The position numbers and the translations under genes were made by a program. This document shows positions 38,345 through 50,923 of a DNA stretch of 64,000 bases, one piece after another. The stretch is from contig OX424560.1 of assembly GCA_949152475.1 (NCBI GenBank), positions 42,734,719-42,798,718 of the forward strand. The letters are read 5' to 3'. The notes beneath the pieces were generated by a model, which did not search any database, was not told the DNA's origin, and saw only the letters and a list, made by a program, of their open reading frames with translations. Each line of letters begins with the position of its first letter. Within the stretch, counting starts at the first letter, position 1. This stretch comes from Terebella lapidaria (lineage: Eukaryota; Annelida; Polychaeta; Terebellida; Terebellidae).

Positions 38345-39812
38345 TTACTTGCCGGAATCTTCGATTTCGGCAAGTATGTTGGTCAGTTGGTTTGTTTATG
38401 TGTTTGGATGTTTGTGTGTTTGGTTGTGCGCGCTCTAGCGTCCACAGTTTTTGAGCTAGCTTCCCGAAATTTTTTTAATAGATAGGTATTTGCCTTAGGA
38501 CGAGACCGCACGTTTTTGGAAAAAATCGATTCATTGATGACGTCACCAAAAATTCCTGAAAACTCAAAAAATCCCTATCTCTCATCATTGGCGAATTTTC
38601 AAAAATTCACACAGCAGTCATATTTGGACCGATACCTCTGAAATTCAGCATATCGATATATGGTAACATTATTCATCATACTGCGAAGTTTAATTTGGAT
38701 CGGTCGAACGTCAATGACGTCACGACGTGAAAAGTGAATTTTCAAAATGGGGCTATATATCGGAAAGTATTCGTCGTACAGAGAAGCGGATTGCACCATT
38801 GAAAAGCTCGTTGAATTCTGGTTTAGAAGAGTACTGTCCGATACTTTTCCGCCATGATAGATTTTCCGCTATGACGTCATAAACGTAACGCCTGTCATAC
38901 CAAATTTTCGACTTTTCAGCAAACTTTCAAACATCCACAGTGCACTCAAATTTGAAGGTATTAGACTGTAATTAACAGAACATATGTGAAATAATAATAC
39001 CCAGCTATGTGCGAAGTTTCAACACGCTACGTGTAACGTCGATGACGTCATGACGTAAAACGTCAATTTTCAAAATGGGACTATATATCGAAAAGTATTT
39101 GTCATACAGAGAAGCGAATTGCACTATTGGAAAGCTCGTTGAATTCTGGTTTAGAAGGGTGCTGTCCGATGCTTTTCCGCTATGATAGATTTTCCGCTAT
39201 GACGTCATAAACGTAAGGCCTGTCATACCAAATTTTCGACTTTTCAGCAAACTTTCAAACATCCACAGTGTTCTCAAATTTGAAGTTATTGGACTGTAAT
39301 CTTGAGGACTCATTCGGAATATTATTACCCAGTCATGTATGTAGTTTCAAGACGTTACGTGCAACGATGATGACGTCATGACGTCAAACGTCAATTTTGA
39401 AAATGGGGCTATATGTCGTAAAGTATTTGTCGTAAAGAAAAACGGATTGCACCATTAGAAAGCTCGTTGAATTCTGGTTTAGTAGAGTACTGTCTGATGC
39501 TTTTTCGCTATGATAGATCTTCCGCTATGACGTCATAAACGTAAGGCCTGTCATACCAATTTTCGACTTTTCAGCAAACTTTCAAACATCCACAGTGTAC
39601 CCAAATTTGGAGGTATTGAACTTTAATTGTGAGAACGTATATGGAATATCAATACCCAGCCATATACCGAGTTTCAACACGCTATATGCAACGTCAATGA
39701 CGTCATTACGTATAACGTCAATTATCAAAATGGGGCTATATATCGGAAAGTATTATTCGTACAGAAGCACATGAGTATGCATTCCGGCAAGTGGGTGCCC
39801 TAGGGGCTCTCG
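38345..39812 (+). mobile_element. Helentron-like element with both ends, 328-bp repeats
   Basis: 1,468 bp. 5' palindrome 38346-38376 (arm TACTTGCCGGAATC), tract, GCGCTCTAGCGTCCACAG, then about four 328-bp repeats (AACGTCAATGACGT-like starts at 38707, 39035, 39363, 39690). The 3' end CATTCCGGCAAGT (39780-39792) matches the 5' arm, followed by GTGCCCTAGGGGC and TCTCG. It looks structurally complete but carries no gene. Confidence 0.75.
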
Positions 39813-39878
39813 TTACTTGCCGGAATTTTAAATTCCGGCAAGTATGTTGGTCGGTTGGTTTGTCGGTTTGTGTGTTTG
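39813..39878 (+). mobile_element. Bare 5' end of an element, interrupted
   Basis: Palindrome 39814-39844, leader and tract, directly after the CTCG end of the preceding element. At 39879 the 1,356-bp array begins. The rest of this element is not found up to 64,000, so the array may sit inside it. Confidence 0.65.
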
Positions 39879-41244
39879 TTACTTGACGAAATCAAAGATT
39901 TTGTCAAGTATGTTGATCGGTTCCGTTTGTTTGTATGTTTGTTTGTTTGTTTGTGTGCGCTCTACAGGCCACAGTTCTCATTGGAAATTCATGAAATTTG
40001 GTAGAAAGGTTTTAGGCTGAAATAGGAAGGGCCCAGATTCTTTATTAAGCTCAAGGTCAAATAGCAAGGTCAAGGTCACACAAAACGTCGAAAACACATA
40101 AGTGCTCATAACTCCAGTTCTAATCGTCGTAGAGACTTCAAATTAAGTGCATATTGTAGATATATTCGAGTTCTATCTTCCGTGACCTTGACCTTGACCT
40201 TTGACCTTGACCTTAAGAAGTTCGCCTGAGGTCGAAGTCAAGGTCAAAATACGAAGGTCGGCGCAGTATATCGAGTAGTATATCGTTGGAAAGGTCTTGA
40301 GCTCCTGATTCCAGTGGTATCTCATTTTTGGTGCTGCGACTTAAACTGACGTCACAATGACGTATTAAACGTCAATAATCCGAAATTTCAAAGGGTCATA
40401 ACATCGTCAATAGTGTATGGAATCCCTTGAAATTTGATATGCATTTTGACAGCATTGACCTCTACGAACTCAAGTACAAAAGTCAAAGGTCAAGGTCAAG
40501 GTCATCGAAATCCCAGAAAAACACGTTTTCTGTAATAGCATCCGTTTGAATCATCGTGGGCTCATGAAATGTGAACCATGTCATTTAGAAGGGGTATGGC
40601 AATCAGATAAATATGAAATTTCCATGATTGACCTCGAACTTTGTCTATAATCTGACAAAACTTAATCAGAATCCTATGAGTTTTGGGGATTTTACAGATA
40701 TTTTTTATGTTTTAATGGCTCCAATTTTCACACATTTACTGAACATTAATTTTAAAGAATTTCCTTGCAGTCAGTTGCAGTGTTATTTCTAGTTTATGGT
40801 CCACTTTTCACATTTGGAATAACTTGAAAACTCGCCGAGATATCAAAGTAGAAAGAGCAGTGGGGTGAATTTGATTCTCAATCCGTTCAGATGGTAATAA
40901 GCTGTAGAAACGATTACCCCCTGTGGACATGTCCCCTTCTAAATATACACACTCGGTTGCGAAGTAGTACAGTATATCATATATGTATCCAAGTGCACAT
41001 CTTAAACAACATTTCTTTTGTTTTTTGACTCAGAGGTGTCCAACTGGTATGATAAAGTCTAAAACTCATGTCTAAATACAGTCTGGGTCAAGCAACAGGC
41101 CACTTTATATCAGAAATATTGGGCATGACGAACAGGGTTTTGTGAGCACCGGGTTTGTGAGCATTGTGAGCACTGTTACAGGTTTATAGTACATGTAGTG
41201 CATTGCCTAAGGCCCAATAGCTTGTATATATGCACCAGATATTA
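39879..41244 (+). mobile_element. Unit 1 of the 1.36-kb tandem array
   Basis: Palindrome 39880-39910 (arm TACTTGACGAAATC; one G:T-type mismatch), GTTT tract, GTGCGCTCTACAGGCCACAG, two to three diverged internal repeats rich in AGGTCA, then the shared tail module (from 40768), and an end ..ATGCACCAGATATTA. No tRNA-like domain. The tail carries an older-looking version (CCCCTTCTAAATA, GCGAAGTAGTACAG) than units 2-6. Confidence 0.75.
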
Positions 41245-42596
41245 TTACTTGACGAAATCAAAGATTTTGTCAAGTATGTTGATCGGTTCCGTTTGTTTGT
41301 ATGTTTGTTTGTTTGTTTGTGTGCGCTCTACAGGCCACAGTTCTCATTGGAAATTCATGAAATTTGGTAGAAAGGTTTTAGGCTGAAATAGGAAGGGCCC
41401 AGATTCTTTATTAAGCTCAAGGTCAAATAGCAAGGTCAAGGTCACACAAAACGTCGAAAACACATAAGTGCTCATAACTCCAGTTCTAATCGTCGTAGAG
41501 ACTTCAAATTAAGTGCATATTGTAGATATATTCGAGTTCTATCTTCCGTGACCTTGACCTTGACCTTTGACCTTGACCTTGAGAAGTTCGCCTGAGGTCG
41601 AAGTCAAGGTCAAAATACGAAGGTCGGCGCAGTATATCGAGTAGTATATCGTTGGAAAGGTCTTGAGCCCCTGATTCCAGTGATATCTCATTTTTGGTGC
41701 TGCGACGTAAACTGACGTCACAATGACGTATTAAACGTCAATAATCCGAAATTTCAAAGGGTCATAACATCGTCAATAGTGTATGGAATCCCTTGAAATT
41801 TAATATGCATTTTGACAGCATTGACCTCTACGAACTCAAGTACAAAAGTCAAAGGTCAAGGTCAAGGTCATCGAAATCCCAGAAAAACACGTTTTCTGTA
41901 ATAGCATCCGTTTGAATCATCGTGGGCTCATGAAATGCGAACCATGTCATTTAGAAGGGGTATGGCAATCAGATAAATATGTCAATTCCATGATTGACCT
42001 CGAACTTTGTCTATAATCTGACAAAACTTAATCAGAATCCTATGAGTTTTTTGGATTTTACAGATATTTTTTATGTTTTCATGGCTCCAATTTTCACACA
42101 TTTACTGAACATTAATTTTAAAGAATTTCCTTGCAGTCAGTTGCAGTGTTATTTCTAGTTTATGGTCCACTTTTCACATTTGGAATAACTTGAAAACTCG
42201 CCGAGATATCAAAGTAGAAAGAGCAGTGGGGTGATTCTGATTCTCAATCCATTCACACGCCAATAAGCTGTAGAAACGATTACCCCCTGTGGACATGTAC
42301 CGTCTAAATATACACACTCGGTCGCCTAGTATATATGTATTCAAAGGGATATCTCAAACAACATTCCTTTTGTTTTCAGACTCAGAGGTATCCAACTGAT
42401 ATAATAAAGCCTAAAACTCATGTCTAAATACAGTCTGGGTCAAGCGACAGGCCACTTTATATCAGAACTTTTGGGGATGACGAACAGGGGTTTGTGAGCA
42501 CCGGGTTTGTGAGCACTGTGAGCACTGTTACAGGTTCATAGTACATGTAGTGCATTGCCTAAGGCCCAATAGCTTGTATATATGCACCGGATATTA
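41245..42596 (+). mobile_element. Unit 2 of the 1.36-kb tandem array
   Basis: 1,352 bp, palindrome 41246-41276. Its front half matches unit 1 while its tail matches units 3-6 (TACCGTCTAAATA, GGTCGCCTAG), so it is a mosaic. The minus-strand frame over 41539-41721 recurs in sister units and is not a gene. Confidence 0.75.
41549..41580 (-). promoter_or_regulatory. AGGTCA half-site cluster
   Basis: Five AGGTCA half-sites in a row on the minus strand, including a DR1 (41561-41573). The plus strand has a DR0 triple at 41853-41870. TCAAGGTCA in both is also the extended half-site of SF-1/FTZ-F1 and ERR receptors (family knowledge). The cluster is repeated in every unit of this array and in the nested elements. 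Confidence 0.45.
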
Positions 42597-43952
42597 TTAC
42601 TTGACGAAATCAAAGATTTTGTCAAGTATGTTGATCGGTGCCGTTTGTTTGTATGTTTGTTTGTTTGTTTGTTTGTGTGCGCTCTACAGGCCACAGTTGT
42701 CATTGGAAATTCATGAAATTTAGTAGGAAAATTTCTGGATGAGAAAGGAAGGTCCCAGATTCTTTGTCAAGCTCAAGATCAAATAACAAGGTCAAGGTCA
42801 TGCAAAACGTCGAAAACACATAAGTGCTCATAACTCCAGTTCTAATCGTCGTAGAGACTTCAAATCCAGTGGTTATTGTAGATATACTCGAGTTCTATCT
42901 TCCGTAACCTTGACCTTGACCTTTGACCTTGACCTTGAGAAGTTCGCCTGAGGTCGAAGTCAAGGTCAAAATACGAAGGTCGGCGCAGTATATCGAGTAG
43001 TATATCGTTGGAAAGGCCTTGAGCCCCTGATTCCAGTGATATCTCATTTTTGGTGCTGCGACGTAAACTGACGTCACAATGACGTATTAAACGTCAATAA
43101 TCCGAAATTTCAAAGGGTCATAACATCGTCAATAGTGTATGGAATCCCTTGAAATTTAATATGCATTTTGACAGCATTGACCTCTACGAACTCAAGTACA
43201 AAAGTCAAAGGTCAAGGTCAAGGTCATCGAAATCCCAGAAAAACACGTTTTCTGTAATAGCATCCGTTTGAATCATCGTGGGCTCATGAAATGTGAACCA
43301 TGTCATTTAGAAGGGGTATGGCAATCAGATAAATATGTCAATTCCATGATTGACCTCGAACTTTGTCTATAATCTGACAAAACTTAATCAGAATCCTATG
43401 AGTTTTTTGGATTTTACAGATATTTTTTATGTTTTCATGGCTCCAATTTTCACACATTTACTGAACATTAATTTTAAAGAATTTCCTTGCAGTCAGTTGC
43501 AGTGTTATTTCTAGTTTATGGTCCACTTTTCACATTTGGAATAACTTGAAAACTCGCCGAGATATCAAAGTAGAAAGAGCAGTGGGGTGATTCTGATTCT
43601 CAATCCATTCACACGCCAATAAGCTGTAGAAACGATTACCCCCTGTGGACATGTACCGTCTAAATATACACACTCGGTCGCCTAGTATATATGTATTCAA
43701 AGGGATATCTCAAACAACATTCCTTTTGTTTTCAGACTCAGAGGTATCCAACTGATATAATAAAGCCTAAAACTCATGTCTAAATACAGTCTGGGTCAAG
43801 CGACAGGCCACTTTATATCAGAACTTTTGGGGATGACGAACAGGGGTTTGTGAGCACCGGGTTTGTGAGCACTGTGAGCACTGTTACAGGTTCATAGTAC
43901 ATGTAGTGCATTGCCTAAGGCCCAATAGCTTGTATATATGCACCGGATATTA
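42597..43952 (+). mobile_element. Unit 3 of the tandem array, uninterrupted 1,356-bp reference
   Basis: Palindrome 42598-42628, leader GTTGATCGGTGCCGTTTG, GTTT tract with five TTTG after GTATG, internal repeats, tail module from 43491, end ..GCACCGGATATTA. This is the uninterrupted copy against which the three split copies are measured. Confidence 0.8.
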
Positions 43953-44003
43953 TTACTTGACGAAATCAAAGATTTTGTCAAGTATGTTGATCGGTGCCGT
44001 TTG
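43953..44003 (+). mobile_element. Unit 4, first 51 bp (split)
   Basis: Palindrome 43954-43984 and leader to GTGCCGTTTG. Continues at 46246 after a nested element. 51 + 1,305 = 1,356 bp. Confidence 0.85.
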
Positions 44004-46245
44004 TTACTTGACGAAATCAAAGGTTTTGTCAAGTATGTTGATCGGTTCCGTTTGTTTGTATGTTTGTTTGTTTGTTTGTTTGTTTGTTTGTTTGTTTGTG
44101 TGCCCTCTACAGGCCACAGTTCTCATTGGAAATTCATGAAATTTAGTAGAAATTTTCTAGGCTGAAATAGGAAGGTCCCAGACTCTTTGTTAAGCTCAAG
44201 GTCAAATAACAAGGTCAAGGTCATGCAAAACGACGAAAACACATAAGTGCTCATAACTCCAGTTCTAATCGTCGTAGAGACTTCAAATCAAGTGCATATT
44301 GTAGATATACTCGAGTTCTATCTTCCGTGACTTGACCTTGACCTTTAACCTTGACCTTGAGAAGTTCGCCTGAGGTCGAAGTCAAGGTCAAGTACGAAGG
44401 TCGGCGCAGCATATCGAGTAGTATATTGTTGGAAAGGTCTTGAGCCCCTGATTCCAGTGATATCTCATTTTTGGCGCTGCGACGTAAACTGACGTCACAA
44501 TGACGTCATAAACGTCAAAAATCCGAAATTTCAAAGGGTCATAACATCGTCAATAGTGTATGGAATCTCTTGAAATTTGATATGCACTTTGACAGCATTG
44601 ACCTCTACGAACTCAAGTACAAAGGTCAAAGGTCAAGGTCAAGGTCATCGAAATCCCAGAAAAACACGTTTTCTGTAATAAAATCCGTTTGAATCATCGT
44701 GGGCTCATGAAATTTGAACCATATCATTCAGAAGAGGTATATCAATCAGACAAATATGTCAATTCCATGATTGACCTCGAACTTTGTCTATAATCTGACA
44801 AAACTTAATCAGAATCATATGAGGATTTTGGGTTTTACAGATATTTTTTATGTTCTCATGGCTCTAATTTTCACAAATTTACTGAACATTAATTTTGAAG
44901 CATTTCCTTGCGGTCAGTTGCAGTGTTATTTCTAGTTTATGGTCCACTTTTCACATTTGGAATAACTTGAAAACTCGCTGAGATATCGAAGGAGAAAGAG
45001 CAGTGGGGTGAATTTGATTCTCAATCCGTTCAGATGCTAATAAGCTGTAGAAACGATTACCCCCTGTGGACATGTCCCCTTCTAAATATACACACTCGGT
45101 TGCGAAGTAGTACAGTATATCATATATGTATCCAAGTGCACATCTCAAACAACATTTCTTTTGTTTTTTGACTCAGAGGTGTCCAACTGGTATGATAAAG
45201 TCTAAAACTCATGTCTAAATACAGTCTGGGTCAAGCGACAGGCCACTTTATATCAGAAATATTGGGCATGACGAACCGGCATAGCAACCGGCCCCATTCC
45301 CGGTTTTATAGCAGTAATCTGTTTCATGACCAAAGATCCTGTGCATGCACCAGATATGAGTGGCAACAAAATCACTCCCATCATAAGCAAAATTGCATGC
45401 TTCACTCTTTTGTCTTTTCACACTCTAGCGTCCACAATTTTTGCGCTAGCATCCCCAAACATTTTTGATGTACAGCTATCCGCACTGTAACCGCACTGCA
45501 CGTTTTTGAAGAAAGTTACTTCATTGATAACGTCACTAAAAATTCTTGAAATCTCGTAAAATCCCTATCTTTAACAAGGGGCAAATTTTCAAAAATTCAC
45601 ACATCAGTCAATTTTATAGCAGTACCTCTGAAATTCAGTTCATTAATATATGTTGATATTGTCCATCGAATTGCAAAATTTTACTTGGATCGGTTGAACG
45701 TCAATGACGTCACGACGTAAAACGTCAATTTTCTAAATAGGGCTATAAATCGGAAAGTATTTGTCGTACAGAGAAGCGGATTGCACCTTTGGAAAGCTCG
45801 TTGAATTCTGGTTTAGGAGGCTGCTGTCCGATACTTTTCCGTCATGATACATTTTTCGCTATGACGTCATAAACGTAAGGCCGGTCATATCAATTTTTCG
45901 ACATTTCAGCAAACATTCAAACCTACACCGTGCACTCAAATTTGAAGGTATTGGACTGTGATTATGAGAACATATGTGGAATATTAATACCCAGCCATAT
46001 GCCGAGTTTCAACATGCTAGGTGCAACGTCAATGACGTCATGACGTAAAACGTCAATTTTCAAAATGGAGATATATTATATATTGTAAAGTATTCGTCAT
46101 ACAGAGAAGCGGATTGTGTGGGAAGATTCATGGCTGGCAGAGGAGGATCCCATACTCTTTATCGAGCTGAAGGTCACATCTCATAGGACAAGGTCAGGAT
46201 CGGTTCAGTAAACATTTCGTCAAGCTTACGACCTATGGTCGCTGG
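44004..46245 (+). mobile_element. Composite Helentron-like element nested in unit 4
   Basis: 2,242 bp. 5' palindrome 44005-44035 (TTGACGAAATC); 3' ACATTTCGTCAAG with hairpin CGACC/TAT/GGTCG (46229-46241), so the ends match. The front half resembles the host unit (AGGTCA-rich repeats, tail module from 44914). From about 45,410 it becomes 328-bp-repeat sequence (AACGTCAATGACGT at 45697 and 46025). A short stretch at 46,110-46,200 looks like a different internal repeat. It appears to be a fusion of two families. Confidence 0.7.
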
Positions 46246-47550
46246 TTTGTATGTTTGTTTGTTTGTTTGTTTGTGTGCGCTCTACAGGCCACAGTTGTCA
46301 TTGGAAATTCATAAAATTTAGTAGGAAAATTTCTGGATGAGAAAGGAAGGTCCCAGATTCTTTGTCAAGCTCAAGATCAAATAACAAGGTCAAGGTCATG
46401 CAAAACGTCGAAAACACATAAGTGCTCATAACTCCAGTTCTAATCGTCGTAGAGACTTCAAATCAAGTGGATATTGTAGATATACTCGAGTTCTATCTTC
46501 CGTAACCTTGACCTTGACCTTTGACCTTGACCTTGAGAAGTTCGCCTGAGGTCGAAGTCAAGGTCAAAATACGAAGGTCGGCGCAGTATATCGAGTAGTA
46601 TATCGTTGGAAAGGTCTTGAGCCCCTGATTCCAGTGATATCTCATTTTTGGTGCTGCGACGTAAACTGACGTCACAATGACGTATTAAACGTCAATAATC
46701 CGAAATTTCAAAGGGTCATAACATCGTCAATAGTGTATGGAATCCCTTGAAATTTAATATGCATTTTGACAGCATTGACCTCTACGAACTCAAGTACAAA
46801 AGTCAAAGGTCAAGGTCAAGGTCATCGAAATCCCAGAAAAACACGTTTTCTGTAATAGCATCCGTTTGAATCATCGTGGGCTCATGAAATGTGAACCATG
46901 TCATTTAGAAGGGGTATGGCAATCAGATAAATATGTCAATTCCATGATTGACCTCGAACTTTGTCTATAATCTGACAAAACTTAATCAGAATCCTATGAG
47001 TTTTTTGGATTTTACAGATATTTTTTATGTTTTCATGGCTCCAATTTTCACACATTTACTGAACATTAATTTTAAAGAATTTCCTTGCAGTCAGTTGCAG
47101 TGTTATTTCTAGTTTATGGTCCACTTTTCACATTTGGAATAACTTGAAAACTCGCCGAGATATCAAAGTAGAAAGAGCAGTGGGGTGATTCTGATTCTCA
47201 ATCCATTCACACGCCAATAAGCTGTAGAAACGATTACCCCCTGTGGACATGTACCGTCTAAATATACACACTCGGTCGCCTAGTATATATGTATTCAAAG
47301 GGATATCTCAAACAACATTCCTTTTGTTTTCAGACTCAGAGGTATCCAACTGATATAATAAAGCCTAAAACTCATGTCTAAATACAGTCTGGGTCAAGCG
47401 ACAGGCCACTTTATATCAGAACTTTTGGGGATGACGAACAGGGGTTTGTGAGCACCGGGTTTGTGAGCACTGTGAGCACTGTTACAGGTTCATAGTACAT
47501 GTAGTGCATTGCCTAAGGCCCAATAGCTTGTATATATGCACCGGATATTA
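46246..47550 (+). mobile_element. Unit 4, remaining 1,305 bp (split)
   Basis: Resumes in the GTTT tract exactly where 44003 stopped and runs to ..GCACCGGATATTA. The TTTG count after GTATG (five) equals that of unit 3. Nearly identical to units 3, 5 and 6. Confidence 0.85.
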
Positions 47551-47601
47551 TTACTTGACGAAATCAAAGATTTTGTCAAGTATGTTGATCGGTGCCGTTT
47601 G
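47551..47601 (+). mobile_element. Unit 5, first 51 bp (split)
   Basis: Palindrome 47552-47582 and leader to GTGCCGTTTG; continues at 49485. Confidence 0.85.
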
Positions 47602-49484
47602 TTACTTGCCGGAATCTACGATTTCGGCAAGTATGTTGGTCTGTTCGTGGATGGATGGATGGATGGATGTGTTTGTTTGTTTTCACTCTAGCGTCCACAG
47701 TTCTAGGTCGAATCCGTTCATATTAAATACTCAATATCGGTAGGTTACTGGGCAGGCACCGCACTATTTTGGTGAATCTAGGTCAAAGGTCAAGGTCAAG
47801 GTCAAGCAAAACGTCGAAAACACATAAGGGACCATAACTCCGGTTCTAATCGTCCTAGAGACTTCAAACCAAGTTCATATTGTAGATATACTCGAGTTCT
47901 ATCTTTTGTGACCTTGACCTTGACCTTTGACCTTGACCTTGGGAAGTTCGCCTGAGGTCGAATATTTGACCTTGGAGGTCACCTCCTCCGATTTTCGATC
48001 TGATGCTTGGAAACGATGTGGGACTGGTCCCTCATGGTCAGTATCAATTTTTAGCGCGATCGGTCAATCCGTTATGACGTAATTGACGTTTCTATGGCAA
48101 CGAAATCGGTCCCATTATAAGCCAAATTGCATTTTCAAGCTGTCCATGCTGATAAAAGCGTCAATAATGTGCGTAAAAATCCAATGATAAACCTGTTAAT
48201 AAGCAAGGATGACTTCTTTTGATCCACGAAATTTCAAGGTCGTAGGTCGAAAGTCAAGGTCAATATTGACCCGCAAGCGAAAACCATGTAGGTCACTATA
48301 TCTCAGGAAGTAAGCAAGATAGAGACACGAAAGTAAATCCACAGTATTGCACTCACTTAGCCTAACAACTTTTATATTTACACCTAAGGCGTATGAGCGA
48401 TAGCCTTTGCAAGCGCCTGAGGTCGAAGTTGACCTAAAAAATGACCTTGACCTTGACCTTTTGCAAAAATATCGAGTAGTAGCTCGTTTGGAAGGTCTTT
48501 GAGAGTAGTTTCCAAATCTGTTGTTATTTTCAGAATCGGACGTCAATTGACGTCATAATGACGTCAAACGTGATTTCAGACTGATATTCAGGCCTTTTGA
48601 GTGTCAGATGTGCAAAGATATAACATTTACTGCAGATCTAACAGATGCAAACGATGTGGTTTCTTTCTATGATGGTCTCTATCAATTTTTAGCTCAATCG
48701 ATATATCCGTTTTGACGTAATTGACGTTTTTGTGGCAACAAATCTGTGAAATTTCAAAGGAAACTCATTATTTGAAGATATGAATTTGTACGGTGATAAT
48801 ATAACATATATAAACAGACTTTTATCATGCATATTCAAAAACTCCATTCACAGTATGTTTGCAGCATAGAATTGATGACAAATGACGTAAGTCAAGGTCA
48901 TGCAAAATGTCTAAAACACAGAGGTGGCCATAACTCCGGTTCTAAGCGTCCCAGAGTCTTCAAATCAAATGCATATTTTGGATAAACTCGAGTTCTATCT
49001 TCTGTGACCTTGACCTTGACATTTGACCTTGACCTTGAGAAGTTCGCCTAAGGTTAAATTCAAGGTCAAGTACGAAGGTCAGCCCACCACATTGAGTAGT
49101 ATATCGTTGGAAAGGCCTTGAGCCTCCGATTCCAATGATATTTTATTTTTGGCGCTATAACGTACACTGACGTCACAGTGACGTCATAAACGTCAAATTC
49201 TTGAAATTTCAAAAGGCCACAACATCGTCAATAGTGTATGGAATCCCTTGAAACTTGGTATGCATATTGACAGCATTGACCTCTACGAATAGAAGTACAA
49301 AGGTCAAGGTCAAAGTCAAGAAAAAGGTGAAAATATCATAAATGACAATAACTTCGGAACTAATCATCGTAGAGACTTCAAACTAGGACCATATTGTAAC
49401 GTATCAAAAGGCCGTTCTTATGCGACCTTGAATGTCACCCTTGACCTTCAGAATTCCGGCAAGTGCGTCGCCTATGGCGTCTCG
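47602..49484 (+). mobile_element. Helentron-like element with both ends, nested in unit 5
   Basis: 1,883 bp. 5' palindrome 47603-47633 (arm TACTTGCCGGAATC), a GGAT tetranucleotide tract in place of GTTT, TTCACTCTAGCGTCCACAG, several diverged internal repeats rich in AGGTCA and ATTGACGTCATAATGACGTC. 3' GAATTCCGGCAAGT with hairpin CGCC/TAT/GGCG (49469-49479) and TCTCG. A second copy of equal length lies at 53764-55646. No protein. Confidence 0.8.
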
Positions 49485-50789
49485 TTTGTATGTTTGTTTG
49501 TTTGTTTGTTTGTGTGCGCTCTACAGGCCACAGTTGTCATTGGAAATTCATGAAATTTAGTAGGAAAATTTCTGGATGAGAAAGGAAGGTCCCAGATTCT
49601 TTGTCAAGCTCAAGATCAAATAACAAGGTCAAGGTCATGCAAAACGTCGAAAACACATAAGTGCTCATAACTCCAGTTCTAATCGTCGTAGAGACTTCAA
49701 ATCAAGTGGATATTGTAGATATACTCGAGTTCTATCTTCCGTAACCTTGACCTTGACCTTTGACCTTGACCTTGAGAAGTTCGCCTGAGGTCGAAGTCAA
49801 GGTCAAAATACGAAGGTCGGCGCAGTATATCGAGTAGTATATCGTTGGAAAGGTCTTGAGCCCCTGATTCCAGTGATATCTCATTTTTGGTGCTGCGACG
49901 TAAACTGACGTCACAATGACGTATTAAACGTCAATAATCCGAAATTTCAAAGGGTCATAACATCGTCAATAGTGTATGGAATCCCTTGAAATTTAATATG
50001 CATTTTGACAGCATTGACCTCTACGAACTCAAGTACAAAAGTCAAAGGTCAAGGTCAAGGTCATCGAAATCCCAGAAAAACACGTTTTCTGTAATAGCAT
50101 CCGTTTGAATCATCGTGGGCTCATGAAATGTGAACCATGTCATTTAGAAGGGGTATGGCAATCAGATAAATATGTCAATTCCATGATTGACCTCGAACTT
50201 TGTCTATAATCTGACAAAACTTAATCAGAATCCTATGAGTTTTTTGGATTTTACAGATATTTTTTATGTTTTCATGGCTCCAATTTTCACACATTTACTG
50301 AACATTAATTTTAAAGAATTTCCTTGCAGTCAGTTGCAGTGTTATTTCTAGTTTATGGTCCACTTTTCACATTTGGAATAACTTGAAAACTCGCCGAGAT
50401 ATCAAAGTAGAAAGAGCAGTGGGGTGATTCTGATTCTCAATCCATTCACACGCCAATAAGCTGTAGAAACGATTACCCCCTGTGGACATGTACCGTCTAA
50501 ATATACACACTCGGTCGCCTAGTATATATGTATTCAAAGGGATATCTCAAACAACATTCCTTTTGTTTTCAGACTCAGAGGTATCCAACTGATATAATAA
50601 AGCCTAAAACTCATGTCTAAATACAGTCTGGGTCAAGCGACAGGCCACTTTATATCAGAACTTTTGGGGATGACGAACAGGGGTTTGTGAGCACCGGGTT
50701 TGTGAGCACTGTGAGCACTGTTACAGGTTCATAGTACATGTAGTGCATTGCCTAAGGCCCAATAGCTTGTATATATGCACCGGATATTA
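49485..50789 (+). mobile_element. Unit 5, remaining 1,305 bp (split)
   Basis: Starts TTTGTATG at the point where 47601 stopped and ends ..GCACCGGATATTA. 51 + 1,305 = 1,356 bp, the exact length of unit 3. Confidence 0.85.
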
Positions 50790-50856
50790 TTACTTGACGA
50801 AATCAAAGATTTTGTCAAGTATGTTGATCGGTGCCGTTTGTTTGTATGTTTGTTTG
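50790..50856 (+). mobile_element. Unit 6, first 67 bp (split)
   Basis: Palindrome 50791-50821, leader and two TTTG after GTATG. Interrupted 16 bp further into the tract than units 4 and 5. The remaining three TTTG and the body are at 60999-62287. Confidence 0.85.
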
Positions 50857-50923
50857 TTACTTGCCGGAATCTAAAGATTTCGGCAAGTATGTTGCTCTGT
50901 TCGTGGATGTGTTTGTGTGTTTG
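50857..50923 (+). mobile_element. 5' end of outermost nested element
   Basis: Palindrome 50858-50889 (TACTTGCCGGAATC arms, four-base centre), leader and tract, then interrupted by the next element. The 34-bp scrap at 60965-60998 is the likely rest, giving a 101-bp deletion derivative. Confidence 0.6.

Noticed and set aside
35792-39720. Regulatory enhancer cluster based on TGACGTCA density
   Set aside because: The motifs belong to the repeat itself and there is no gene nearby to regulate; kept only as a testable observation.
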